A DNA stretch of 42,907 bases from an uncultured Eubacteriales bacterium (GTDB taxonomy: Bacteria > Bacillota > Clostridia > Lachnospirales > Lachnospiraceae): the NCBI GenBank assembly GCA_900314525.1, contig OMVN01000020.1, positions 1-42,907 of the forward strand. Reading direction: 5' to 3'. Numbering within the stretch: the first letter of the stretch is position 1; the number at the start of each line of letters is the position of its first letter. Of the stretch, positions 29,327-37,581 are shown in pieces. Both the position numbers and the translations under genes were made by a program. Below the pieces are notes generated by a model. The model saw nothing but the letters and a program-made list of their open reading frames with translations, was not told the DNA's origin and did not search any database.

Positions 29327-29978
29327 TCAAATTATTGACCTTTTAATAAAGGGAGTGCAGGAAACACTTTACATGGTTATTATTTCCACACTGGCGGCAT
29401 ATATAATCGGAATTCCTCTTGGCATTATAGTATTTATAACAGATAAAAAGGGAATCAGACCAAACAGAATAATAAATTTTTTGGTTGGAATTATTATAAA
29501 TGTCCTCAGGTCAGTTCCTTTCCTTATCCTTTTAGTAGCAATCATACCATTTACAAGACTGATAGCAGGAACAACCATAGGTGTGGACGCAACAATAGTA
29601 CCACTTGTTGTAGCGGCAGGACCTTTTGTAGCGAGAATGGTTGAGTCTTCACTAAAGGAAGTAGACAAGGGAGTGATTGAGGCGGCAAGGGCCATGGGAG
29701 CTTCTGATTTACAGATTGTATTTAAAGTACTCATTCCAGAAGCCAAACCATCATTGTTAGTTGGAGTTACAATTTCAGCAGCCACAATACTTGGATATTC
29801 TGCAATGGCAGGATTTGTAGGCGGAGGCGGACTTGGTGCCATAGCAATTAATTACGGTTATTATAGATATAAGACAAATATAATGCTTATAACCTGTGCA
29901 ATTCTTGTACTTATTGTTCAGATAATACAAGAGGCCGGAATAAGATTTGTAAACAAAACAGACAAGAGACTTAAATAG
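29319..29978 (+). CDS. metI: Methionine ABC importer permease
   Basis: The 219-residue membrane protein has five hydrophobic segments and the ATPase-coupling loop EAARAMGASDLQIVFKVLIPEAKPS, as in MetI. The start ATG at 29319 overlaps the metN stop (ATGAGTAA) and has AAGGAGG 8 bases upstream, implying translational coupling. The dimer forms the channel for methionine delivered by MetQ, which follows 49 bases downstream. Confidence 0.93.
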   Translation: MSNQIIDLLIKGVQETLYMVIISTLAAYIIGIPLGIIVFITDKKGIRPNRIINFLVGIIINVLRSVPFLILLVAIIPFTRLIAGTTIGVDATIVPLVVAAGPFVARMVESSLKEVDKGVIEAARAMGASDLQIVFKVLIPEAKPSLLVGVTISAATILGYSAMAGFVGGGGLGAIAINYGYYRYKTNIMLITCAILVLIVQIIQEAGIRFVNKTDKRLK

Positions 29979-30027
29979 GTTTTAATTTAATTAAAATATA
30001 TATTATATGAAAAGAGAGGTAATTAAT

Positions 30028-30855
30028 ATGAAGAAGAACAATTTAAAGAGAAAAATAACAGCAGCATTACTTGGAACAGCAATTATTGCAACACTTTTGA
30101 CAGGATGCGGAAATAAGAAAAATGATAAAAATGTAATTAAGGTAGGTGCATCCCCAACACCACACGCAGAAATCCTTAACGTAGTAAAAGACAAATTAAA
30201 GGATAAGGGATATAAATTGGAAATTGTTGAATACAATGATTATGTACAGCCTAATACAGCATTAGAAGATGGAGAATTAGATGCCAATTTCTTCCAGCAT
30301 CAGCCATATTTAGATGATTTTAATAAAGAAAACAAAACACATATTGTCTCAGCAGGATCAGTACACTTTGAGCCATTTGGATTATATGCAGGCAAGACAA
30401 AATCACTAGAAGATCTTAAAAAAGGAGCCACAGTAGCAGTTCCAAATGATACAACAAATGAGGCAAGAGCATTACTCTTACTTGAATCAGAAGGACTTAT
30501 AAAGCTTAAAGAAGGTGCAGGAATATCTGCCACAGTTGTTGATATTGAAGAAAATCCACTAGAACTTGAAATAAAAGAAGTAGAGGCTGCACAGATTGCA
30601 AGAACTCTCCAGGATGTTGATATTGCAGCATTAAACGGAAATTATGCTTTAGATGCAGGATATAAAGTAAGTGATGCATTAGCAGTTGAAAAATCAGATT
30701 CTCTTGCAGCAAAAACATACGCAAATATTATCGCAGTTAAAGAGGGAAATGAAGACTCAGCAAAGACAAAAGCGCTTGTAGAGGCCGTATTATCTGATGA
30801 AGTAAAAGAATACATAAATAAAAATTACGATGGTGCAGTAGTTCCTGTATACTAG
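30028..30855 (+). CDS. metQ: Methionine-binding lipoprotein
   Basis: The 275-residue NlpA/MetQ-family protein has a lipoprotein signal peptide with lipobox LLTGC (Cys27), then the typical VGASPTPHAEIL, YNDYVQPNTALEDGELDANFFQHQPYLD, SVHFEPFGLY and ALNGNYALDAGY. It captures methionine (possibly also D-methionine or dipeptides) outside the membrane. The start is the ATG at 30028 behind AGAGAGG. The ATG 21 bases upstream would place the ribosome site inside the gene. It closes the metNIQ operon and ends at a strong terminator. Confidence 0.95.
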   Translation: MKKNNLKRKITAALLGTAIIATLLTGCGNKKNDKNVIKVGASPTPHAEILNVVKDKLKDKGYKLEIVEYNDYVQPNTALEDGELDANFFQHQPYLDDFNKENKTHIVSAGSVHFEPFGLYAGKTKSLEDLKKGATVAVPNDTTNEARALLLLESEGLIKLKEGAGISATVVDIEENPLELEIKEVEAAQIARTLQDVDIAALNGNYALDAGYKVSDALAVEKSDSLAAKTYANIIAVKEGNEDSAKTKALVEAVLSDEVKEYINKNYDGAVVPVY

Positions 30856-30872
30856 GAAAAATATGGTATTTT

Positions 30873-30909
30873 ATTCCGGTTAAGAAAACTCTTAGCCGGA
30901 ATTTTTTTT
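30873..30909 (+). terminator. Terminator of metNIQ
   Basis: A 13-base stem with one G-U pair (30873-30885 with 30890-30902) and a four-base loop is followed by T8. Confidence 0.9.
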
Positions 30910-30914
30910 ATGGC

Positions 30915-30943
30915 TAGACATTTTATATTAAATGGGGTATAAC
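30915..30943 (+). promoter_or_regulatory. Promoter of the Na/Pi cotransporter gene
   Basis: TAGACA (30915-30920), exactly 17 bases, and TATAAC (30938-30943), each one base from consensus, lie 45 bases before the start codon. Confidence 0.65.
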
Positions 30944-30987
30944 TACAGTGAGCGCGTAAATTTAGTCGAAATAAGGAGAAAGTAAAA

Positions 30988-32631
30988 ATGAGTATAGCAG
31001 AGTTCTTTTTGCTCCTTGGAGGCGTGGGACTTTTCCTATATGGTATGACTATTATGTCATCAGGACTTCAGAATGCTGCAGGAGATAAAGTAAGAACAAT
31101 TCTTGAACATGTAACTTCGAATAAACTTATTGGAATTGCACTTGGTGTAGGAGTTACCGTATTAATCCAGAGCTCATCAGCAACGGATATGATGGTTATC
31201 GGTTTTGTTAATTCGGGATTGATGAGTCTTGTAGAAGCAATTTCAGTTATTATGGGTGCCAACATTGGTACAACAATCACAGCACAGATTACAGCTTTTG
31301 ATCTTGCATTATTTGCTCCAGTATTGTTATTTATTGGCTGCGTCATGTATCTTTTCATGAAGAAGCCAGCAGTGAAATATATTGGAATGATCATTCTGGG
31401 ATTTGGAATGCTTTTTGTAGGTGTTAGCCTTATTAAGGATGCAATCAGACCACTTTCAAAGAGCGCAGAATTTAAGAGTTTTTTATCGACACTTAATAAA
31501 CCAATACTTGCTGTTTTGTTTGGTATAGCATTTACAGCACTGTTGCAGAGTTCATCATCATCAACAGTTATTTTCCAGACATTTGCAATACAGGGAATTC
31601 TTGATTATAAGATAGCTGTATATCTTGTAATTGGTGCAGCTATAGGTTCAGTTACACCTAACCTTTTAGCAGGGCTTACAACAAACCGTGATGGAAAAAG
31701 AACAGCAGTACTTAATCTGTTCTTCAATCTCATAAGAGCAGCAATATTACTGATTCTGATAGGAGTATTTCCACAGATTCTTGATTTTATTGTTTCATTG
31801 TCACCACATGATGTTGGTCGTCAGATAGCTAATACACATACAATATTTGCAATTACTGCAGTGGTACTGATTGCACCATTTTCTAAGTATATTGTCAGAC
31901 TTTCAGAGATTCTCATACCAGAGCTTCCTGAAGAAGCAAGATTAAAAGAAGGCAAAAAGCTCCAGTTTATGTCAACAAATAATTCTATGATTCCGTCAGT
32001 TACAATTAAGCAGGCAGTGCTTGAATGTACAAGAATGGGAAATATGGCACTTGAGAATTTAAATAAATCATTAGAGTGTTTCTTTACAGATAAAGGAGAC
32101 TACAAAGAGCTGGATGCTCAGGTAAGAGCTACAGAGTCAATTGTTGATTTCCTGTGTTCAGAGATTACAGACAGACTTGTGGAACTTAGAACACTTGATA
32201 TGTCAGATGCAGATGCATTCAGGGCATCAAAACTAACAATTGTTGCCAGCAATTTCGAGCGAATAAGTGACCATGCAATTAATATCATAGAGTACAGGGA
32301 ACGTCTTGAAAATCACAATGAGAAAATGTCAGAGTCAGCAAATAAAGACATGAGAGTTCTGGGAGAAAAATCAGTAAAGAGCGTTGAACTTTGTATACAG
32401 ATATTCTCAAAAGAAAACTTTGCCCTTCTTGCAGAATTAGAGAGAAATGAAAACCTGGTTGACAGAATTCATGCAGAGATTACGGACAAGCATGTAGAGA
32501 GACTTATGCAAGGAAAATGTGATCCTACATCAGGAATAGTATTTACTGATATGTCAACTGACTTAGAGAGATGTTCTGATAACGCACTGAATATTGCAAC
32601 AGCACTCAGAGCAAGAAAGAGAAATTATTAA
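30988..32631 (+). CDS. Na+/phosphate cotransporter with C-terminal PhoU-like domain
   Basis: The 547-residue protein has two inverted Na/Pi repeats with their QSSS motifs (GVTVLIQSSSATDMM and TALLQSSSSSTVIF), MGANIGTT and GAAIGSVTPN, spread over about eight membrane helices (1-310). A cytoplasmic PhoU-like helical domain follows (about 345-547, ERISDHAINIIEYRER and TDLERCSDNALNIA). The family moves phosphate with sodium; PhoU regions are thought to regulate this. The second PhoU repeat has Glu-Arg-Cys-Ser-Asp in the metal-site position. The start is set by AAGGAGA. The gene is followed by a small Cys-rich membrane peptide. Confidence 0.9.
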   Translation: MSIAEFFLLLGGVGLFLYGMTIMSSGLQNAAGDKVRTILEHVTSNKLIGIALGVGVTVLIQSSSATDMMVIGFVNSGLMSLVEAISVIMGANIGTTITAQITAFDLALFAPVLLFIGCVMYLFMKKPAVKYIGMIILGFGMLFVGVSLIKDAIRPLSKSAEFKSFLSTLNKPILAVLFGIAFTALLQSSSSSTVIFQTFAIQGILDYKIAVYLVIGAAIGSVTPNLLAGLTTNRDGKRTAVLNLFFNLIRAAILLILIGVFPQILDFIVSLSPHDVGRQIANTHTIFAITAVVLIAPFSKYIVRLSEILIPELPEEARLKEGKKLQFMSTNNSMIPSVTIKQAVLECTRMGNMALENLNKSLECFFTDKGDYKELDAQVRATESIVDFLCSEITDRLVELRTLDMSDADAFRASKLTIVASNFERISDHAINIIEYRERLENHNEKMSESANKDMRVLGEKSVKSVELCIQIFSKENFALLAELERNENLVDRIHAEITDKHVERLMQGKCDPTSGIVFTDMSTDLERCSDNALNIATALRARKRNY

Positions 32632-32643
32632 TTATAGTAAATT

Positions 32644-32808
32644 ATGATTGGAAATATAATAGTAATATCGATAGTTGCCATTCTGATATGTTTGGCAGTT
32701 GGTAAGATAATAAAAAATAATAAAAACGGAATTGGCTCATGTGGGTGCAATTGCAGTTCATGTAAGTCAAATGGAGGTTGCAGTTCGCCTCAGACCAAGA
32801 AAAAATAA
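32644..32808 (+). CDS. FeoB-associated Cys-rich membrane protein-like peptide
   Basis: A 54-codon gene encodes one membrane helix (residues 3-23) followed by a cysteine-rich tail, SCGCNCSSCKSNGGCSS, with six cysteines in 14 residues. This is the form of the small Cys-rich proteins that usually sit beside feoB in Clostridia, but no feo gene is in this window. It lies 12 bases after the Na/Pi transporter and just before a terminator, so it is co-transcribed with that gene. A metal-binding role is likely from the cysteines, but not shown. Confidence 0.7.
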   Translation: MIGNIIVISIVAILICLAVGKIIKNNKNGIGSCGCNCSSCKSNGGCSSPQTKKK

Positions 32809-32821
32809 TGTGATAAAAAAA

Positions 32822-32859
32822 GCGAGGATTTGCATTTTATGTGGTCCTCGCCTTTTTTT
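32822..32859 (+). terminator. Terminator after the Cys-rich peptide
   Basis: GCGAGGAT (32822-32829) pairs with GTCCTCGC (32844-32851), followed by T7. A-rich sequence precedes the stem. Confidence 0.85.
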
Positions 32860-32883
32860 GTGCTATGATAATTGTTAAAAGTA

Positions 32884-32892
32884 TGGTAAAAT
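32884..32892 (+). promoter_or_regulatory. Extended -10 promoter of pncB
   Basis: TGG followed by TAAAAT, 30 bases before the pncB ATG, with no clear -35. Confidence 0.4.
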
Positions 32893-32921
32893 AAAAACAT
32901 ATATAGACTAGGAGGGATAAA

Positions 32922-34148
32922 ATGAAATTTGCCCAGATAATAAACAGTCTGTTAGAAACGGATACATATAAATTCTCTATGGGACAAGTCATATTTCACC
33001 GATATTCGGGCTATATGACAACATGGACATGGAGATGCAGAAACACAGATGTATTTTTTACATCAGAGATGGTGGAAGAGATAAAAGAGCAGATAAAAGC
33101 ATACTGTGATTTGAAATTTACAGATGAGGAACTTGATTACCTTAACGGCATAAGATGGATAAAAGGTTCTTATGTAGAATATCTCAGAAGATGGACACCA
33201 AGATTTAAGGATTTTGAAATTGGTACCGATGATCCATGTGGCTTGTCAATAGAGACAAAAGGTACATGGCTCAGTACTTCAATGTATGAAATCCCAGTTC
33301 TTGCAATTGTAAATGAAGTGTATTTTAGAATACACTATGACTATGATGAATTAATAAAAGAATTCAGAGAGAAAAATGATGAAAAAGTTCAGTGGCTTAT
33401 CGATGGCAAATATGAGATTGGCAATTTCAGCGAATTTGGTCTCAGAAGAAGACTGTCAGCAGAAGCTCAGGAGTATGCAGTAAAGAATCTTTGCGACAAT
33501 AATAAGAATTATAAGAATTCACATTGTGTTGGAACATCTAATGTATATCTTGCCAAGAAATATAACGTTACACCTGTTGGAACAATGGCACATGAATGGA
33601 TAATGTGTGTTGGACAGGGAACTCACAGACATAATCCTGCTTATTCAAATTATTATGCCCTAAAGGCATGGATTTCAGAGTATGAGACAGATAATGGAAC
33701 AGCTCTTACAGATGCAATCACAACAGATTGTTTCCTGAGGGATTTTGACAGAACTTATGCTACGGTTTTCAGCGGTGTAAGACATGACTCAGGGGATCCA
33801 GTATGCTGGGGTGAGAAGATGATTGATCACTACAAGAGTCTTGGATTTTCTGAGGAAGTCATTAAAATGAAAACTCTATTATTTAGTGATAGCCTTGATT
33901 TTGAGAGAGCAGATAAATTATATAAACATTTTAAAGACAGAATAAAGGTTGCTTTTGGAATTGGTACATACATAGCTAATGACACTAACGTGCCAGCACT
34001 TAATATTGTCATGAAGACAACTAAGTGTAATGGAAACGATGTTGCAAAAATAGCAGATGTAGATGGAAAAGGAATGTGCAAGAATCCAGATTATGTACAT
34101 TATCTTAAGAGGACAATTAAGTACAGATTAGAGAAGACTAGAGATTAA
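32922..34148 (+). CDS. pncB: Nicotinate phosphoribosyltransferase
   Basis: The 408-residue enzyme joins nicotinate to PRPP with ATP to give nicotinate mononucleotide for NAD salvage. Seen blocks are LLETDTYKFSMGQVIFHRY, GTWLSTSMYEIPVLAIVNE, EFGLRRRLS, GTSNVYLAKKYNVTPVGTMAHEW (with the autophosphorylated-His region nearby) and VRHDSGDPVCWGEKMI. The length is that of the E. coli-type PncB. The start has AGGAGGG 6 bases upstream. It may share a transcript with the ABC transporter pair 30 bases downstream. Confidence 0.93.
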   Translation: MKFAQIINSLLETDTYKFSMGQVIFHRYSGYMTTWTWRCRNTDVFFTSEMVEEIKEQIKAYCDLKFTDEELDYLNGIRWIKGSYVEYLRRWTPRFKDFEIGTDDPCGLSIETKGTWLSTSMYEIPVLAIVNEVYFRIHYDYDELIKEFREKNDEKVQWLIDGKYEIGNFSEFGLRRRLSAEAQEYAVKNLCDNNKNYKNSHCVGTSNVYLAKKYNVTPVGTMAHEWIMCVGQGTHRHNPAYSNYYALKAWISEYETDNGTALTDAITTDCFLRDFDRTYATVFSGVRHDSGDPVCWGEKMIDHYKSLGFSEEVIKMKTLLFSDSLDFERADKLYKHFKDRIKVAFGIGTYIANDTNVPALNIVMKTTKCNGNDVAKIADVDGKGMCKNPDYVHYLKRTIKYRLEKTRD

Positions 34149-34177
34149 AATGTCTTTATAAAATTAAGGGAGGAAAT

Positions 34178-35095
34178 ATGGAAAATTGTATTTTACAGAC
34201 TGAAAATCTCGGCAAAAAATTCACTAGAAATTATGCAGTAAATAATATCAGTATCAACATCAAAGAAGGTTCTATTTACGGACTTGTAGGAAGAAATGGA
34301 GCCGGTAAAACAACATTAATGAAATTAATTACAGGTTTGTCAACACCAACAGGTGGAAAAATAACAATCATGGGTAAATCTGGAAGAGCAATAGGAAGTG
34401 TAAGAGAAAATATAGGTTCTCTTCTTGAAGAGCCAGGATTATATGAGAATTTAAATGCATATGACAATCTTAAGGCAAAAGCACTCTTCCTTGGAAAATA
34501 TAATGACGAGTATATAAAAGGCATTTTGAAGAAAATTGGACTTGAAAATGCTGGCAAGAAAAAGGCAAAGAAATTTTCACTCGGTATGAAGCAGAGATTA
34601 GGAATTGGACTTGCACTTATTGGAAATCCTAAACTTCTGATTCTGGATGAGCCTATAAATGGACTTGACCCACAGGGAGTTGCAGAAATAAGAAATACAC
34701 TTATAAACATAAATAAAGAAGACGGAATTACAATATTGATTTCTAGTCATATTCTTGAAGAATTATCTAAGATTGCAACTGTTTATGGATTTATTGAAAA
34801 AGGAAAACTTGTTAAAGAACTAACAGCAGATGAACTCATAAGAGAATGCAGAGAGCACGTTAAACTTGCTGTAGACAATGTGGAATTAACAAAACAAATT
34901 CTCGAAAAAATGCAGATTAACGACTATCAGGAAATATCAGAAGGTCATATGGAATTATATGGCTGTGAAGACAAGATATCTATGATTAACAAAGAACTGG
35001 TTATGGGTGGTGTTTTGGTTTCAGAGATTTATGCAAGTGGTATTGATCTTGAGAGCTATTATCTTAATATGATTGGAGGATTTGAAAATGCATAA
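34178..35095 (+). CDS. ABC transporter ATPase (bacitracin/lantibiotic-type exporter family)
   Basis: The 305-residue protein has Walker A GRNGAGKTT, a degenerate signature FSLGMKQRLGIG, Walker B LLILDEPINGLDP and the His switch ISSHILEEL. The C-terminal 85 residues are a family-typical extension of unknown role. Proteins of this size and motif spelling (DEPxNGLDPxG) pair with six-helix permeases in antimicrobial-peptide resistance or export. Its last codons overlap the permease start (ATGCATAA). The start has GGGAGG upstream. The substrate is unknown. Confidence 0.85.
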   Translation: MENCILQTENLGKKFTRNYAVNNISINIKEGSIYGLVGRNGAGKTTLMKLITGLSTPTGGKITIMGKSGRAIGSVRENIGSLLEEPGLYENLNAYDNLKAKALFLGKYNDEYIKGILKKIGLENAGKKKAKKFSLGMKQRLGIGLALIGNPKLLILDEPINGLDPQGVAEIRNTLININKEDGITILISSHILEELSKIATVYGFIEKGKLVKELTADELIRECREHVKLAVDNVELTKQILEKMQINDYQEISEGHMELYGCEDKISMINKELVMGGVLVSEIYASGIDLESYYLNMIGGFENA

Positions 35096-35852
35096 TTGTT
35101 TAAAAATGGATTTTTTTAGATTATTTAAAATGAAAAGTACATATGTAGTTTTCATAGTAAGTTCAATACTGTGTGGCTTAATAACATTCGGAACACAGAA
35201 ATTATCAAAAATAGCTGGCGGAAAGGGAGTTTTGCTCTCCTATTCTAGTCACCTCGAATCCACAATAGGTTCTGATTTCTTTCTGATGCTTATGGCAATC
35301 TTCTGTGTTTTATATGTTGATGCTGATTTTAAGCATAAATTTGTAAAGAATATAGCTGGACAGATTAAGAACAGAGATATAATTATTTTTTCAAAATTAA
35401 TAGTTGTAATATTTTATTATATAATTTGTGCTGCTATTGTAGCTGGGGCTGATGTGATTGCATATATGATGGCAACAGAGAAGTTTTTACTTGGAAATCT
35501 TGGTAAGACACTTGCAAAAATTGGTATAGTAACAGTTGCAAATATAGCATTTTTAATGATATGTATAGCACTCATTTATATATTTAGAAATAGTAAAGTA
35601 AGTATGATTGTTTCAATTCTCCTTACACTGGGCATTACTTCTGCGCTTTACATGGGAATTGATACATTAGCATCATATTTTCTTAATCTTAAGAATTTTG
35701 AAATTGAGAAGATTTCAATAATGACTCAGAAAGCAACTATTTATAGTGATTTTTCTCAGGAAAATATTATTAAAGTACTTGTTCTTGCATTTTGCTACTT
35801 TATAATATTTACGATTATTAGTACTTATACATTTAGAAAAAGAGATGTTTAA
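35088..35852 (+). CDS. ABC transporter permease subunit
   Basis: The 254-residue integral membrane protein has about six hydrophobic segments (for example TYVVFIVSSILCGLITF and VVIFYYIICAAIVAGADVIAY) and a short cytoplasmic N-terminus. The ATG at 35088 is preferred: it overlaps the ATPase stop by 8 bases and follows GGAGGA. It resembles the ABC-2 type permeases that partner bacitracin/lantibiotic-protection ATPases. No peptide precursor, modification enzyme or two-component system is adjacent, so an immunity or export role is only possible. Confidence 0.8.
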   Translation: MHNCLKMDFFRLFKMKSTYVVFIVSSILCGLITFGTQKLSKIAGGKGVLLSYSSHLESTIGSDFFLMLMAIFCVLYVDADFKHKFVKNIAGQIKNRDIIIFSKLIVVIFYYIICAAIVAGADVIAYMMATEKFLLGNLGKTLAKIGIVTVANIAFLMICIALIYIFRNSKVSMIVSILLTLGITSALYMGIDTLASYFLNLKNFEIEKISIMTQKATIYSDFSQENIIKVLVLAFCYFIIFTIISTYTFRKRDV

Positions 35853-35891
35853 CAATTGTAATTTAAATTTACAAAAAGGGGAAATGCTAAT

Positions 35892-37553
35892 ATGCAATGG
35901 ATGTTTGTATTTTACACCTGCGCACTTATATTAAGTATCTTTTGTCTTATAATAGTTATGAAGCAGCAGCCTGGTCAGGATCAGAAACTGATGCAGATGA
36001 TAACATTTCTTATATTTATAATTGCACTTGGATACTGGTTTAAGATACAGGCTACAAGTATAGACGGATTGATGAATTCGTACAAACTGATTTACATTGG
36101 TGTGTTTAATATCTATTATTTTATATTTTTATTCTGTATTAGGTATTGTAATTTCAGAATAAAGAACTGGATAGTAAATGTGCTAGGGGGAATCTCGGTA
36201 ATACAGACTGTACTTGTTTTTCTCATTGAAAAGAATAAGATGTTTTTCAAATCTTATGCATATGAAAAGAAAAATAGAATGGTTGTATTAAATAAAGAGT
36301 ATGGAATTGTTTACGAAGCATTTATTGTTACTATAATTTTATATTGTCTGGCAATAATAGCCTGCTCTATTATATACAGAGTAAAGAATAAAAGAAAAAG
36401 CAGACGCCATCCTTTTGTTCTTATCATTGTAGCATTTATTCCGATATTGAGCTATATATGTGAGGAATTAACAAAGACATATTATGACCTGTTTATGTTT
36501 GGAATAATGATTTCAATGATGATACTTATGTATCTTGTGTATATGGGAAAAGAATATAATCTGTACCAAAAGGCTACAAGATATGTATTTTCTTCAATGC
36601 AGGATGGAATTATAGTAATAGACACAGATAGGAACTACTGTGGAAGTAATGATAAAGCAAAATACCTTTTTGAGGAAATGAAAGAATATTCTTACGGAGA
36701 CAGTATCAATAAGATTGATAAGATAAGAAATGTTTTATCAGGTGACAGAAGAGATTATCTTAAAGATGATAATATATATCAGGTGGAATTGAGTGAAATC
36801 CAAAATGAAGGTTACGTTATCATGTTTAAGAATGTAACAAAAGAAAGAAAACACATGAAATTCATGGAGAACTATCAGAGCCTTTTAGAGGATGAAGTTA
36901 CCAGAAAAACAAATGTGTTAAAGAGCATACAGGAACAGATAATCAGATCCTTAGCGGAAATCATAGACAGTAGAGATCATGTAACAGGTGGTCACGTAAA
37001 GAGAACGTCACACTATGTCAACATTATTGTAGACAACTTGAGAAATGGAAGCGAATTCAAGGAATTCAAGGACAAGTCATATGCAGATTATGTTTCTCTT
37101 GCAGCTCCACTTCATGATATAGGAAAGATTGCAATTCCTGACTCAATACTAAACAAAGAAGGACCATTAAACAGAGAAGAATTTGAGATAATGAAGAGTC
37201 ATGCGAAAGTTGGTGGAGACCTGATAAAGAGAACTCTTGGAAACCTAGAGGATCAGAAGTATTATAAATTATCTTTTGAGGTTGCTAATTATCATCACGA
37301 GAGATGGGATGGAGAAGGTTATCCTGAGGGAATAAGCGGAGAGAAGATTCCGCTCAGCGCTAGAATAATGGCGGTTGCAGATGTATTTGATGCCCTCACA
37401 TCAAAGAGGTCCTATAAGGATGGATATGACGCACAGACTGCATTTGAACTCATTATTGAGGGTAAAGGAACACAGTTTGATCCTGCAATAGTGGATGCGT
37501 TCTTGAAATCCGAAAAGGAAATAGAAGAATACGTCAATATGAATAACAGATAG
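35892..37553 (+). CDS. 7TM-PAS-HD-GYP protein, predicted c-di-GMP phosphodiesterase
   Basis: The 553-residue membrane protein has seven N-terminal helices (about 1-218) of the histidine-kinase 7TM sensor type, a PAS-like segment (about 228-318, MQDGIIVIDTD), a linker helix and a C-terminal HD-GYP domain. The catalytic motifs are complete: HDIGKIAIPD (His408, Asp409), HHERWDGEGYP (His468-Glu470 and Gly476-Pro478) and the downstream VADVFDALTSKRSYK. It should hydrolyse c-di-GMP in response to a membrane or ligand signal. It is the only complete c-di-GMP enzyme in the window; the GGDEF at 82 is a remnant. An AAA+ gene follows 28 bases downstream. Confidence 0.92.
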   Translation: MQWMFVFYTCALILSIFCLIIVMKQQPGQDQKLMQMITFLIFIIALGYWFKIQATSIDGLMNSYKLIYIGVFNIYYFIFLFCIRYCNFRIKNWIVNVLGGISVIQTVLVFLIEKNKMFFKSYAYEKKNRMVVLNKEYGIVYEAFIVTIILYCLAIIACSIIYRVKNKRKSRRHPFVLIIVAFIPILSYICEELTKTYYDLFMFGIMISMMILMYLVYMGKEYNLYQKATRYVFSSMQDGIIVIDTDRNYCGSNDKAKYLFEEMKEYSYGDSINKIDKIRNVLSGDRRDYLKDDNIYQVELSEIQNEGYVIMFKNVTKERKHMKFMENYQSLLEDEVTRKTNVLKSIQEQIIRSLAEIIDSRDHVTGGHVKRTSHYVNIIVDNLRNGSEFKEFKDKSYADYVSLAAPLHDIGKIAIPDSILNKEGPLNREEFEIMKSHAKVGGDLIKRTLGNLEDQKYYKLSFEVANYHHERWDGEGYPEGISGEKIPLSARIMAVADVFDALTSKRSYKDGYDAQTAFELIIEGKGTQFDPAIVDAFLKSEKEIEEYVNMNNR

Positions 37554-37581
37554 AAACAACAGATTGAAAAAGGAGATTATT

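Noticed and set aside
34178-35852. Lantibiotic biosynthesis cluster around the ABC pair
   Set aside because: No precursor peptide, LanM/LanBC or two-component genes accompany the transporter; it lies between pncB and a HD-GYP gene.
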